Of a stretch of 64,000 bases of DNA, positions 7,715 to 15,877 are shown piece after piece (position 1 is the first letter of the stretch; every line of letters begins with the position of its first letter). The notes beneath the pieces are model-generated. The model was not told the origin of the DNA. It worked only from the letters and a program-made list of their open reading frames with translations, and made no database searches. Source of the stretch: Gp6-AA40 sp963772955 (GTDB taxonomy: Bacteria > Acidobacteriota > Vicinamibacteria > Vicinamibacterales > UBA2999); contig CAVYZF010000008.1 of the NCBI GenBank assembly GCA_963772955.1, positions 372,001 to 436,000 of the forward strand, given 5' to 3'. Both the position numbers and the translations under genes were made by a program.

Positions 7715-8926
7715 ATGCGCCGCGTAGTACGACTGTGCCTGACCTTTCTGTCAATCGTGACGAGCGCCGCGTCGGCCCAGGAGCCGCAGACACGCGAAGA
7801 AGCCGACCGGCAGCGCCGCGAGCAACAGGCGAAAGAAGCGACGGCGTACAAACCGAACGGCCTCGAGAAGGCGCTCGACTTCGCCGAAGACAGGGCCATC
7901 TTCATCCTCGACCGCGAAGGGTTTCATCCAAAGTTCGGTTCGTTGACCACCGGTAGCGGGTTCGCCTACGGCGTCGGCTTTCGCGATCGCGATCTTTTTT
8001 CCAATCGCGGCGCCCTCGAAATCTGGGCCGCCGGGAGCATCAAGCGGTACTGGGCCACCGAGGCGCGCATGACGTTTCCGCGGCTGGCCAACAACCATCT
8101 GCATCTCGAAGCCTGGGGGAGCCGTCGTGATTACCCGCAGGAGAACTTCTTCGGTCTCGGCCCCGATTCGAATCGCGACGATCGATCCGACTACGCGATT
8201 CGTACGGACCACTTCGGTGGCCGCGCCGGTGTCCGGCCCTTTCCGCATCTGCTCGTTGGCGGCACGGCGGAGTATCTCAAGCCGCGACTGGGTGCGGGGC
8301 AGAACGATCTCTATCCGGACGTTCCTGTGATCTTCCCGCCGTCCCAGGTGCCCGGGATCGACTCCCGCTCCGACTTCATGCGGTCTGCGGCGTTCGTCGA
8401 GGTCGACTATCGTGAGCCGATCTACGCGAAGAAAGGCGGTTGGTATCGCTTCGATTTCTCGCATTACGAGGATCGCACGACGGACCAGTTCACCTTTAAT
8501 CGATTCGATGCCGACGTCCGCCAGTTCTTCGGCTTTCTGGCCGGCCGTCGCGTGATCGCGCTGCGGCTTGCCGCGTCGACGTCAGATACCGAGGACGGTC
8601 AGACGATGCCGTTCTTCTTCATGCCGACGCTCGGCGGCAACGACACGTTACGCGGCTTCCGGGAGTATCGCTTCCGCGCGCCGCACGCGGTTCTCGCGCA
8701 GGCCGAATATCGCTGGGAGATTTGGAGCGGCTTCGATGGCGCGCTCTTCTATGACGCCGGCAAGGTCGCCGATACACGCAGCGATCTGAACTTCAAGGAT
8801 CTCGAGTCGGACTACGGCGTCGGATTCCGTTTCAACACGAACAACGGCGTGATGTTCCGCGTGGATGCGGCGTTCGGGAGCAACGATGGCAACCACCTCT
8901 ATATCGTGGTCGGCGGTGTTTTCTAG
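7715..8926 (+). CDS. Omp85/BamA-TamA superfamily outer-membrane barrel without POTRA domains
   Basis: A 403-residue protein with signal peptide VVRLCLTFLSIVTSAASAQ and a charged Glu/Arg/Gln linker (residues about 22-45). A barrel follows that begins with FGSLTTGSGFAYGVGFRDRD, the usual opening of D15/bacterial surface antigen barrels. Near residue 300 it has LGGNDTLRGFREYRFR, carrying the conserved RGF of the Omp85 strand 12-13 loop. The C-terminus ends in Phe after strand-like NHLYIVVGGVF, a typical barrel end signal. No POTRA repeats fit in the short N-terminal region, so this is the barrel-only type common in Acidobacteriota. Transport or assembly function is unknown. It starts 122 bp after the FtsZ-like gene on the same strand. 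Confidence 0.82.
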   Translation: MRRVVRLCLTFLSIVTSAASAQEPQTREEADRQRREQQAKEATAYKPNGLEKALDFAEDRAIFILDREGFHPKFGSLTTGSGFAYGVGFRDRDLFSNRGALEIWAAGSIKRYWATEARMTFPRLANNHLHLEAWGSRRDYPQENFFGLGPDSNRDDRSDYAIRTDHFGGRAGVRPFPHLLVGGTAEYLKPRLGAGQNDLYPDVPVIFPPSQVPGIDSRSDFMRSAAFVEVDYREPIYAKKGGWYRFDFSHYEDRTTDQFTFNRFDADVRQFFGFLAGRRVIALRLAASTSDTEDGQTMPFFFMPTLGGNDTLRGFREYRFRAPHAVLAQAEYRWEIWSGFDGALFYDAGKVADTRSDLNFKDLESDYGVGFRFNTNNGVMFRVDAAFGSNDGNHLYIVVGGVF

Positions 8927-9048
8927 AGCCGCCACGGCCGGCGTTCTCGCGCTGTGCGCACTCGGTACTGCCGCAGTCGGCGTCGCCACGCTTCTTTCCG
9001 GATGATCCGCTCTGGACGGACAACGATCGCGTTGCCGATGCCTCGAAC

Positions 9049-10578
9049 GTGATGCCGATCGAGGACTCCAACGCGTACGACTTCGTGGTCAACACGATCG
9101 GCAATCCTGGTGAGCGGCGAGATGTTCGTGCACTGAACGTCAACACGGTTGATGAAGTGCCCGACTCGAGTTGGTTCACCAATCGCATTGGCCGCACGCC
9201 GATGAGCGTGGAGGCGATCAAGCGAGGTCCCGATCGCGCGGAGCGCCTCAACATCTCCGGCTGGAAGGTGTCGGGCGGAAAGAGCGCCGGTGTGCAGCCC
9301 GGCTTCCGTATGACTGACGCCGAAGGGCAGATCTATCAGATCGAGGTGGACCCGCCGTCGAATCCGGAGATCGCGAGCGGCGCCGAGATGATCGGCACGG
9401 CGTTCTACCACGCGATCGGCTACAACGTCGTGGACGTCTACCTCGCAGAATTCGATCGCGACGCGCTCGTGATCGCCGACGGCGCCACGATTCGCGATCC
9501 GCTCAACGGCCGGCGCCGGCAGATGAAGAAGTTCGACCTCGACAATGTCTTCAATCGCGCTGCGCGCCTGAAGAACGGGCACTACCGCGTCCTCGTCAGT
9601 CGTTTCGCGTCGGGCACGCCTCTCGGCAACTTCCGCTACTACAGCAGGCGTCCCGACGATCCGAACGATCTCGTTCTGCACGAGCATCGCCGCGAGCTGC
9701 GCGGCGCTCGCATCTTCGGCGCGTGGTTGAATCACGACGACTCCCGCGGCATCAACAGCCTCGACATGCTCGAGCGCACGGACGGCCGCGCCTGGGTCAA
9801 GCACTACATGTTCGACTTCGGCTCGATTCTCGGCAGCGGGACGATCTTCGCGCAACGCCACCGGTCGGGAAACGAGTACATCTACGAGCAGAGGCCGGGA
9901 TGGCTCACGATGGCGACGCTCGGTCTGTACGTGCGGCCGTGGATCACGATCGACTACCCGGACGTGCCGAAGTCAGTGGGACGCCTCGAAGCCGAGCGCT
10001 TCGACCCGGTGAAGTGGAAGCCCGAGTATCCCAACGCCGCCTTCGCGAACATGCGGCCGGACGATACGTTCTGGGCCGCGCGCATCGTGTCGAAGTTCTC
10101 CGACGCGGCGATTCGGGCCGTCGTCGAGAAAGCCGAATACACCGATTCGGCGGCCACCGACTACCTGACGAAGACGATCGTCGCTCGTCGCGACAAAGTG
10201 GTGGCGACTTGGCTCAACCAGGTGTGTCCCGTTGTAGACGTCACGCTGTCCGCCGACGGAACGCTCGCGTTCACGAATGCGGCCGTCGATGCCAAAGCTG
10301 CCACGGCACCGGAGCGATACGAGCTGAACTGGTTTCGATTCGACAACGCCACCGATCAACGTACGACCGCGGGTGACGTGATGCGCGTTTCGACCGGCTC
10401 CGCTCGTATGCCCAATGGGCTGGCCGGCGATTTCATCGGCGTGAGCGTCACGGCCGTGCACGCCCAGCAGCCGGGATGGACGAATCCGTCGACGTTCTTC
10501 TTCCGGCGTGCAGCGTCTGGCTGGACGCTGGTCGGTGTTGAGCGCGGAGCTGTTACCGCACCTGTCCTTCGGGGTTGA
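9049..10578 (+). CDS. conserved secreted protein of unknown function (5' end frameshifted)
   Basis: A long uninterrupted frame of 509 residues from ATG 9049. Coding clearly continues upstream in the same frame (ASPRFFPDDPLWTDND), but no usable start exists there. A GTG at 8916, overlapping the stop of the preceding gene, opens a good signal peptide (FSRAATAGVLALCALGTA) in the neighbouring frame. Skipping one base at about 8973 joins it to QSASPRFF; 8916-10578 is one base over a codon multiple, as a single insertion would give. The mature protein contains YDFVVNT, VPDSSWFTNRIG and RIFGAWLNHDDSRGINSLDM blocks. I recognise it only as a family seen beside outer-membrane barrels in Acidobacteriota. 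Its function is unknown. Confidence 0.75.
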   Translation: MMPIEDSNAYDFVVNTIGNPGERRDVRALNVNTVDEVPDSSWFTNRIGRTPMSVEAIKRGPDRAERLNISGWKVSGGKSAGVQPGFRMTDAEGQIYQIEVDPPSNPEIASGAEMIGTAFYHAIGYNVVDVYLAEFDRDALVIADGATIRDPLNGRRRQMKKFDLDNVFNRAARLKNGHYRVLVSRFASGTPLGNFRYYSRRPDDPNDLVLHEHRRELRGARIFGAWLNHDDSRGINSLDMLERTDGRAWVKHYMFDFGSILGSGTIFAQRHRSGNEYIYEQRPGWLTMATLGLYVRPWITIDYPDVPKSVGRLEAERFDPVKWKPEYPNAAFANMRPDDTFWAARIVSKFSDAAIRAVVEKAEYTDSAATDYLTKTIVARRDKVVATWLNQVCPVVDVTLSADGTLAFTNAAVDAKAATAPERYELNWFRFDNATDQRTTAGDVMRVSTGSARMPNGLAGDFIGVSVTAVHAQQPGWTNPSTFFFRRAASGWTLVGVERGAVTAPVLRG

Positions 10579-10755
10579 TGCCGAGATCGGAAGCCATGCG
10601 CACCAGGTCGGCGATCGAATCGGCTTCCATCTTCTCCAGAACCTGGCGGCGATGAATCTTGGTCGTGCGTTCGGAGATGCCCAGGTCGAACCCGACCTGC
10701 TTGTTCAACTGACCGCTGATCAGATGTGCGAACACTTCGCGCTCGCGAGGCGGGG
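10553..10755 (-). pseudogene. C-terminal remnant of a FixJ/LuxR-type response regulator
   Basis: On the minus strand, TPREREVFAHLISGQLNKQ followed by GISERTTKIHRRQVLEKM is the LuxR/FixJ helix-turn-helix, closing with SIADLVRMASDLGI. The conserved frame is preceded directly by a TGA stop and no receiver domain is found upstream, so only about 65 of the usual 200 residues remain. It overlaps the 3' end of the convergent unknown gene by 26 bp. From 10756 to 10937 I see no further gene or recognisable element. The small open frame from ATG 10735 could in principle make a 60-residue HTH peptide, but degradation is more likely. Confidence 0.7.
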
Positions 10756-10937
10756 TTCATTTACTCGCTGGCCCATCGGTTCTGAATGCCGTGGCGCGTC
10801 GTGGTGTGGGACGTGCGTCACGACATACCGCGGCCCGGGCCCGTAACGTGGCTCGATCGCCTGAAACGGCCGGCCACGGGCAATACAGGGCGAAGTATCA
10901 CGCGGAGCCGGGCGTCAGAGTTGCACGAGGAAAGGCC

Positions 10938-11959
10938 ATGCCCTCGAGAACCGTTCTCTTTTTGCTTTGCATCGTCGCGGCATCGTGCAGCGCGCCGACG
11001 ACGGACACGCAGCCGGCGCAAGCGACGGCGCCAGCCGCGGCCGATCCTTTGCCCTCCTGGAACGACGGTGCGGCCAGGAGGGCAATGGTCGATTTCGTTG
11101 CCCGGACGACGACAGAGGGCGGGCCCGATTTTGTCGCGCCCGCCGAACGGATCGCGGTCTTCGACAACGACGGCACGCTCTGGTCGGAGCAGCGATGTAC
11201 TTCCAGCTCGCGTTCGCGTTGGATCGCATCAAGGCGCTGGCCCCACAGCATCCAGAGTGGAAGAACACTCAGCCCTTCAAGGGCGTCATCGAGGGTGACA
11301 TGAAGGCCGTGCTCGCAGGCGGCGAGAAGGCGTTGATGCAGATTCTGACGGTCAGCCACGTGGGCAATACGACCGAGGAGTTCGAAGCAATCGTCACGGC
11401 TTGGATCGCGTCGGCACGGCATCCCATTACGAAGCGCCTCTACACCGAGATGGTCTATCAGCCGATGCTCGAGGTCCTGACCTACCTGCGCGCCAACGGC
11501 TACAAGACCTTCATCGTGTCGGGGGGCGGCGTCGAGTTCATGCGCCCCTGGGTCGAGCGCGTGTACGGCATTCCACCCGAGCAGGTTGTCGGCAGCCGCG
11601 CCAAGGTGAAGTACGAAGTCAGAGACGGCACCCCCGTGCTGCTGCGACTCCCCGAAATCGATCTCATCGACGACAAGGCGGGGAAGCCCGTGGGCATCCA
11701 TCAAATGATCGGCCGTCGTCCGACGATTGCATTCGGCAACTCCGACGGCGACTTCGAGATGCTCGAGTGGACGACAAGCGCGAAGGGGCCGCGCCTTGGC
11801 GTGATCGTCCATCACACCGACGCCGATCGCGAGTGGGCCTACGACCGCGATTCACACATAGGGCAGCTGGTGCGCGGTCTGGACGGGGGCCCGAAGCGTG
11901 GTTGGTTGCTCGTCGACATGAAGAGCGACTGGAAAGTGATCTACCCGCTCCAGAAGTGA
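10938..11959 (+). CDS. HAD-superfamily phosphatase lipoprotein, apparent single-base frameshift
   Basis: ATG 10938 follows GAGGAAAGG and opens a lipoprotein signal (VLFLLCIVAASC, lipobox Cys). The catalytic motif FDNDGTLWSEQ comes next, then the frame is lost at about 11194. In the next frame the protein resumes as MYFQLAFALDRIKALAPQH and carries motif II (FIVSGGGVEF), a Lys-containing segment RAKVKYEV and motif IV IAFGNSDGDFEML to the stop at 11959. Restoring one C (reading GAG CAG CCG ATG) rejoins the halves into about 340 residues. The full span is one base short of a codon multiple, consistent with a one-base deletion. All catalytic motifs are intact, so sequencing error is plausible. Substrate unknown; a periplasmic acid phosphatase-like role is inferred. 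Confidence 0.8.
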
Positions 11960-12010
11960 ACGGGACGTGCAGGTCGCCTGAACCCGGACCAACTGAACAG
12001 GGCTTTTTGC

Positions 12011-12072
12011 CATTGAACCCATTGAACCCATTGAACCCATTGAACCCATTGAACCCATGAACCCATTGAACC
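12011..12072. repeat. tandem array of a 9-bp unit (CATTGAACC)
   Basis: Seven consecutive units of CATTGAACC run from 12011 to 12072. Six are exact and the sixth in order has lost one T (CATGAACC). The array sits between the HAD gene and the NMT1-like binding-protein gene, about 60 bp before the latter's GTG. It could expand or contract by slippage, and a 9-bp step would not change any reading frame passing through. Confidence 0.9.
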
Positions 12073-12134
12073 TCGTGAATCCACCGTCATTCCAGCTACA
12101 ATCCGCACAAAAGAACCCTTCACGCGGAGACGTT

Positions 12135-13133
12135 GTGCGCACATCCATCGTGTGGCGTTTGTTCCTGTTGCTTGTCCTATCAACCCCAATCGCCTTGACC
12201 GCGCAGACCGCGCAGGCGCCCGCGCCGGTCCCCGCCGCTCAGGCACCGGTGACTCCACTCGCGCCCGATGCGATGTTCACCGTGTCGGTCGCAATGGCGG
12301 TTGTCGAAGCGGCGCCGATTCACATCGCAGACCAAGGCCCGTCCGGTGCCGGGTTTCGCGTGATCGACGGCGGTGTCCGCAACGTGGCGCTCAAAGGTGC
12401 TCATGCCGCCGGCAACGCCACCACGCAGATGCTGCGCGTACTCGGAGACAACCCGAACGTGCGGCTCCTCTTCACGCTCGTCAACGGCAACTACCGAATC
12501 GTTGCCAAGCGCTCGGCCGGCATCAAGAGCCTCGCCGATCTCAAGGGCAAGCGCGTCGTCGTGCCGGCCAACACCTCCGCCAACTACTACCTGGTGGCCA
12601 TGCTGCGCACTGCGGGATTACAGGAGTCGGACGTGACGCTGGTGACGGCGCCGAACACGGCGATGGCGGCTGCGCTGGTGAAGGGCGACGCGGATGCGAT
12701 CTCGATGTGGGAGCCGGAGTCGGAGAACGCCGCCCGTGCACTCGGCAGCGACGCCATCATCTTCCAGGACAACAAGGTCTATCGCGAGCTGTACAGCGTG
12801 TATTCGACGACGGACGTCATCAACGATCCGCGCCGGCGCAAGGAGCTCATCGAGTTCGTGCGCGCCACGCTCGTTGCGGCCGCGGATCTCCAGAAGGATC
12901 CGAAGCGCTACTTCCCGCTGATCAGCGAGAAGACGAAGCACCCGCAGGACCAGATCGCCCGCAGCTGGGAGCACCACGGCTTCCCGCTGGGCGTCGCGCC
13001 GGACCTGTTGAACCTCATCACCGAAGAAGAGAAGTGGGTGGCGGCGAAGCAGAATCGCACGCCGCGGAGCCGCGCTGAGCTGGCGGGCTTCATCGACACG
13101 ACGATTCTCAAGGAGGCTCAGGCACTCAAGTAG
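12135..13133 (+). CDS. ABC-type substrate-binding protein, NMT1/SsuA-like
   Basis: A 332-residue secreted protein starting at GTG 12135 (GGAGA box just upstream), with signal peptide IVWRLFLLLVLSTPIALTAQ. It shows the class of binding proteins that includes SsuA, TauA and ThiY: KSLADLKGKRVVVPANTSAN is the hallmark segment, followed by YLVAMLRTAGL, VTLVTAPNTAMAAALVKGDA and AISMWEPESENA. These proteins capture sulfonates, taurine, pyrimidines or similar small organics for an ABC permease. No permease or ATPase gene is adjacent, so it is an orphan here and the ligand is unknown. An ATG at 12057 in frame would start within the tandem array and add a non-signal extension, so I reject it. Confidence 0.85.
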   Translation: MRTSIVWRLFLLLVLSTPIALTAQTAQAPAPVPAAQAPVTPLAPDAMFTVSVAMAVVEAAPIHIADQGPSGAGFRVIDGGVRNVALKGAHAAGNATTQMLRVLGDNPNVRLLFTLVNGNYRIVAKRSAGIKSLADLKGKRVVVPANTSANYYLVAMLRTAGLQESDVTLVTAPNTAMAAALVKGDADAISMWEPESENAARALGSDAIIFQDNKVYRELYSVYSTTDVINDPRRRKELIEFVRATLVAAADLQKDPKRYFPLISEKTKHPQDQIARSWEHHGFPLGVAPDLLNLITEEEKWVAAKQNRTPRSRAELAGFIDTTILKEAQALK

Positions 13134-13194
13134 CACCACGGGCAGTTGACGACGCGCGCTGGCTTTCTAGAGGAAGGGCCGCTATACAGACTCA

Positions 13195-14370
13195 ATGGGC
13201 AAATCAGGCGGTAAGCGATCCAGGTCCGCGCCGGTTACGTCACCTGTCCACCGATGGCGGATGTGGATCGTTGTCGTGCTGATTGCCGGAGTGGCGTTGT
13301 ATGCCGTGAGCGCTGCGCGTCGGCAGCCGACGTCGGCGCCGGTGGCGAGCGCACCGATGCAGGCCTCGACTTTCAGTCAGACCGTTCCGAACACGGCGAC
13401 TCGTTCCGAAGCCGCTCCTGAAGGCATGGTGTGGATTCCAGGCGGCGAGTTCTCGATGGGTGCGGCCGATCCGATGGGCATCGACCACAACGACGTCGGG
13501 ATGCAGGCGACGACAGACTCGCGTCCGATCCATCGCGTGTACGTGGACGGCTTCTGGATGGACAAGACCGAAGTCACCAACGAGCAGTTCGCGGCGTTCG
13601 TGAAAGCGACTGGATACGTCACCGTTGCTGAGCGCACGCCGCGCGCCGAGGATTTCCCGGGTGCACCGCCCGAGAACCTTGTTGCCGGCTCAGTGGTATT
13701 TACACCACCGGATCACGCCGTCGCGCTGAACAATCATCTTCAATGGTGGTCCTACCTGAAGCGCGCAAACTGGCGTCATCCGTCAGGTCCCGACAGTTCC
13801 ATCGAGGGCAAAAGCTCGCTGCCGGTCGTGCACGTTGCGTATCAGGACGCGCAAGCGTACGCCACCTGGGCAGGGAAGCGTCTGCCAACCGAAGCCGAGT
13901 GGGAATTCGCCGCACGCGGCGGTTTGTCGGGACAGCTCTATCCCTGGGGCGATGAATTCCATGCGGATGGACACTGGATGGGGAACACTCATCAGGGTCA
14001 CTTCCCGGATCACGACACCGGCGAGGACTCGTTTGTCGGTGTCGGACCGGTCGCGCAGTTTCCGCCGAATCGCTACGGGCTCTACGACGTGGCAGGGAAC
14101 GTGTGGGAATGGGTGAGCGACTGGTATCGTCCTGACTACTATCAGCAACTGTCGGCAAGCGGCGCGATCGCCCGCAACCCGCCGGGTCCCGATACGTCAT
14201 TCGATCCGAGCGAACCCGGCGTCAAGAAACGCGTACACCGTGGAGGGTCGTTCCTGTGCACCGACCAGTATTGCTCGCGCTACATGGTCGGCACGCGAGG
14301 GAAAGGCGACCCCGATACCGGCACGAACCACTTGGGATTCCGCCTCGTCAGCAACGCCGCGCCCTACTGA
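13195..14370 (+). CDS. formylglycine-generating enzyme (SUMF1/FGE) family protein
   Basis: A 391-residue protein with an N-terminal membrane anchor (residues 24-41, WIVVVLIAGVALYAVSA) and an extracytoplasmic FGE-sulfatase domain from about residue 75. Family blocks are MVWIPGGEFSMG, DGFWMDKTEVTNEQFAAFV, LPTEAEWEFAARGG, YDVAGNVWEWVSDWY and HRGGSFL. The two Cys of true FGE are present as CTDQYC (Cys355 and Cys360), spaced as in the copper-binding active site, and LGFRL closes the domain. Genuine FGE oxidises a Cys in sulfatases to formylglycine. Because both Cys are kept, that activity is plausible here, unlike many FGE-fold relatives. No sulfatase gene is in the window. Confidence 0.9.
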   Translation: MGKSGGKRSRSAPVTSPVHRWRMWIVVVLIAGVALYAVSAARRQPTSAPVASAPMQASTFSQTVPNTATRSEAAPEGMVWIPGGEFSMGAADPMGIDHNDVGMQATTDSRPIHRVYVDGFWMDKTEVTNEQFAAFVKATGYVTVAERTPRAEDFPGAPPENLVAGSVVFTPPDHAVALNNHLQWWSYLKRANWRHPSGPDSSIEGKSSLPVVHVAYQDAQAYATWAGKRLPTEAEWEFAARGGLSGQLYPWGDEFHADGHWMGNTHQGHFPDHDTGEDSFVGVGPVAQFPPNRYGLYDVAGNVWEWVSDWYRPDYYQQLSASGAIARNPPGPDTSFDPSEPGVKKRVHRGGSFLCTDQYCSRYMVGTRGKGDPDTGTNHLGFRLVSNAAPY

Positions 14371-14519
14371 ATAAGATCTGCTGGCGGCTCTCACCCGAGC
14401 CGTGCTCGTCGAACCCACGCCGACGACCGGTAGGAGGCGCGCCGCTTTCCGCACAGCTCAGCGCTGTTCATCCAGAGGGGCAGGGACGTTAAACACCACG
14501 ATCCCCTCGCCCGAACAGG

Positions 14520-15536
14520 ATGAACGTCATGTGCAGACGACCGTGCTGCGTTGCAATGTTGGTACTGATCCAATGCGTTCTCTGGCGGCCGGCGAGGGCG
14601 CAGGACGCGTTGTCTACCGAGTTCTTTCGCGATCACCCCTTCTACGAACCGCTGCTCGCCGAGCCCCGACCGGCCCGCACGATGTTGCTCGTGCCCGGGT
14701 GGTCGGAGGAGTTCCCGGACTCGGTCAAAGAGGGCAATCGCTTCGCGTGGCAAATCAGCCTCGGCGACGAGTTGCCGATCCTCACGCTCTCCAATCAGCA
14801 GTCCTCCGGCGTGATGGAGAAGGGGCGGTGGGGCCTTGGACTCTGGATCCCGGTGTCGTTTCACGTCATCGAAGACTTCAAGGACGACTCCGCTCCGATC
14901 GTCGACACCGACTATCGATTCGGGTTCATGACGAAGTTCCAGTGCGGTTGCTTCGAGAACATGAGACTCGGCTTTCGCTTCGTGCCGTGGGCGCACGAGA
15001 GCACGCATCTCGGTGACGAGTACACGATTGAAGCGGTCAAGGATCCGTCCTTCGAGCGCATCAACGTGAGCTACGAGTACTGGGAGTACGGGATCTCGCT
15101 CGAGGGCGGCGGCCTCTTCAACGACGAGGACAACTGGACGATCCGGCACGGCGGCCTCAGGCCATGGAACGCCGAAGGCTATTACTCGGACCACTTGCTG
15201 GGTAGCGATGTGGCGACGCTGACGCCGTCGATGAAGAACTACGAGCCGAGCTTCGGCGTCGAGTATCGACTGCGCGCGTGGCGTGGACGACAGACGTACG
15301 TCTCAGCCGACGTGCGAAATAAGTTGATCTACAACTACCACCAGACGCCGGAGAACCCGGAGGATCGGCAGTGGTCGTGGAACATCCAGGTCGGCCGCGC
15401 AGTAGAGATCGGCACCACCGGCACACCGTTGAAGCAGTACTTCGTGCAGTTCTACCACGGTGTCAATCCCTACGGGCAGCTGCGATCGCAGCAGGACTAC
15501 TGGTCGGTGGGCCTTGGATGGGTATTCGGTTTGTAG
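14520..15536 (+). CDS. DUF1207 family protein
   Basis: A 338-residue exported protein with signal peptide CCVAMLVLIQCVLWRPARAQ. The mature protein matches the DUF1207 pattern: a start around FFRDHPFYEPLLAEPRPART, a conserved WQISLGDELPILTLS block, FRFVPWAHESTHLGDEYT with HESTHLGDE, and a strand-rich C-terminus ending SVGLGWVFGL. The alternating aromatic and polar strands and the terminal aromatic region suggest an outer-membrane barrel. The family has no established function. ATG 14529 is an alternative start. The 149-bp gap upstream (14371-14519) shows no gene. Confidence 0.85.
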   Translation: MNVMCRRPCCVAMLVLIQCVLWRPARAQDALSTEFFRDHPFYEPLLAEPRPARTMLLVPGWSEEFPDSVKEGNRFAWQISLGDELPILTLSNQQSSGVMEKGRWGLGLWIPVSFHVIEDFKDDSAPIVDTDYRFGFMTKFQCGCFENMRLGFRFVPWAHESTHLGDEYTIEAVKDPSFERINVSYEYWEYGISLEGGGLFNDEDNWTIRHGGLRPWNAEGYYSDHLLGSDVATLTPSMKNYEPSFGVEYRLRAWRGRQTYVSADVRNKLIYNYHQTPENPEDRQWSWNIQVGRAVEIGTTGTPLKQYFVQFYHGVNPYGQLRSQQDYWSVGLGWVFGL

Positions 15537-15547
15537 AGGGGGACGCG

Positions 15548-15829
15548 ATGCCAGTATCCGATTATCCAGGCCGCACGATGCTCGTGGGCTTCTTCATCCA
15601 GAAGCAGGAAGCCGGCACGCTGGCCCAGCGTGAGCAGTTCTCGCAGGAGCTCTTCGACAAATTCGATGCGCACATCGTCGCCGCCTGCAACGCGGCGACG
15701 CCACCGGTGGATCCGTCGCCGCGTGTCCGCGCGTCGCTCGCCGTGATGGCCCAGAACGCGCCCGGAGGAAGTAATCCTGCGAAGGCGCGGCGCGCTGTGC
15801 AGGCCTATCTGACCTTCCGGGGCTTCTGA
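15548..15829 (+). CDS. small conserved hypothetical protein
   Basis: A 93-residue soluble protein, starting at an ATG preceded by GAGGGGG, only 11 bp after the DUF1207 stop, so probably in the same transcript. It begins MPVSDYPGRTMLVGFFIQKQ. The rest is mostly helical, with a long Gln/Glu/Leu segment (AQREQFSQELFDKFD), two Cys-free helices and an Ala/Arg-rich end. There is no signal peptide or recognisable motif. The in-frame upstream ATG at 15521 would overlap the DUF1207 coding end and lacks a binding site. Function unknown. Confidence 0.6.
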   Translation: MPVSDYPGRTMLVGFFIQKQEAGTLAQREQFSQELFDKFDAHIVAACNAATPPVDPSPRVRASLAVMAQNAPGGSNPAKARRAVQAYLTFRGF

Positions 15830-15877
15830 TCTGGCCGCCGACATAGAATCATCGCTCTGGTGATCGGAGGCTCCCCC

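Noticed and set aside
12057..12134. Upstream start of the NMT1-like gene inside the tandem array
   Set aside because: It would place 26 repeat-derived and polar residues before a normal signal peptide; GTG 12135 with GGAGA is better.
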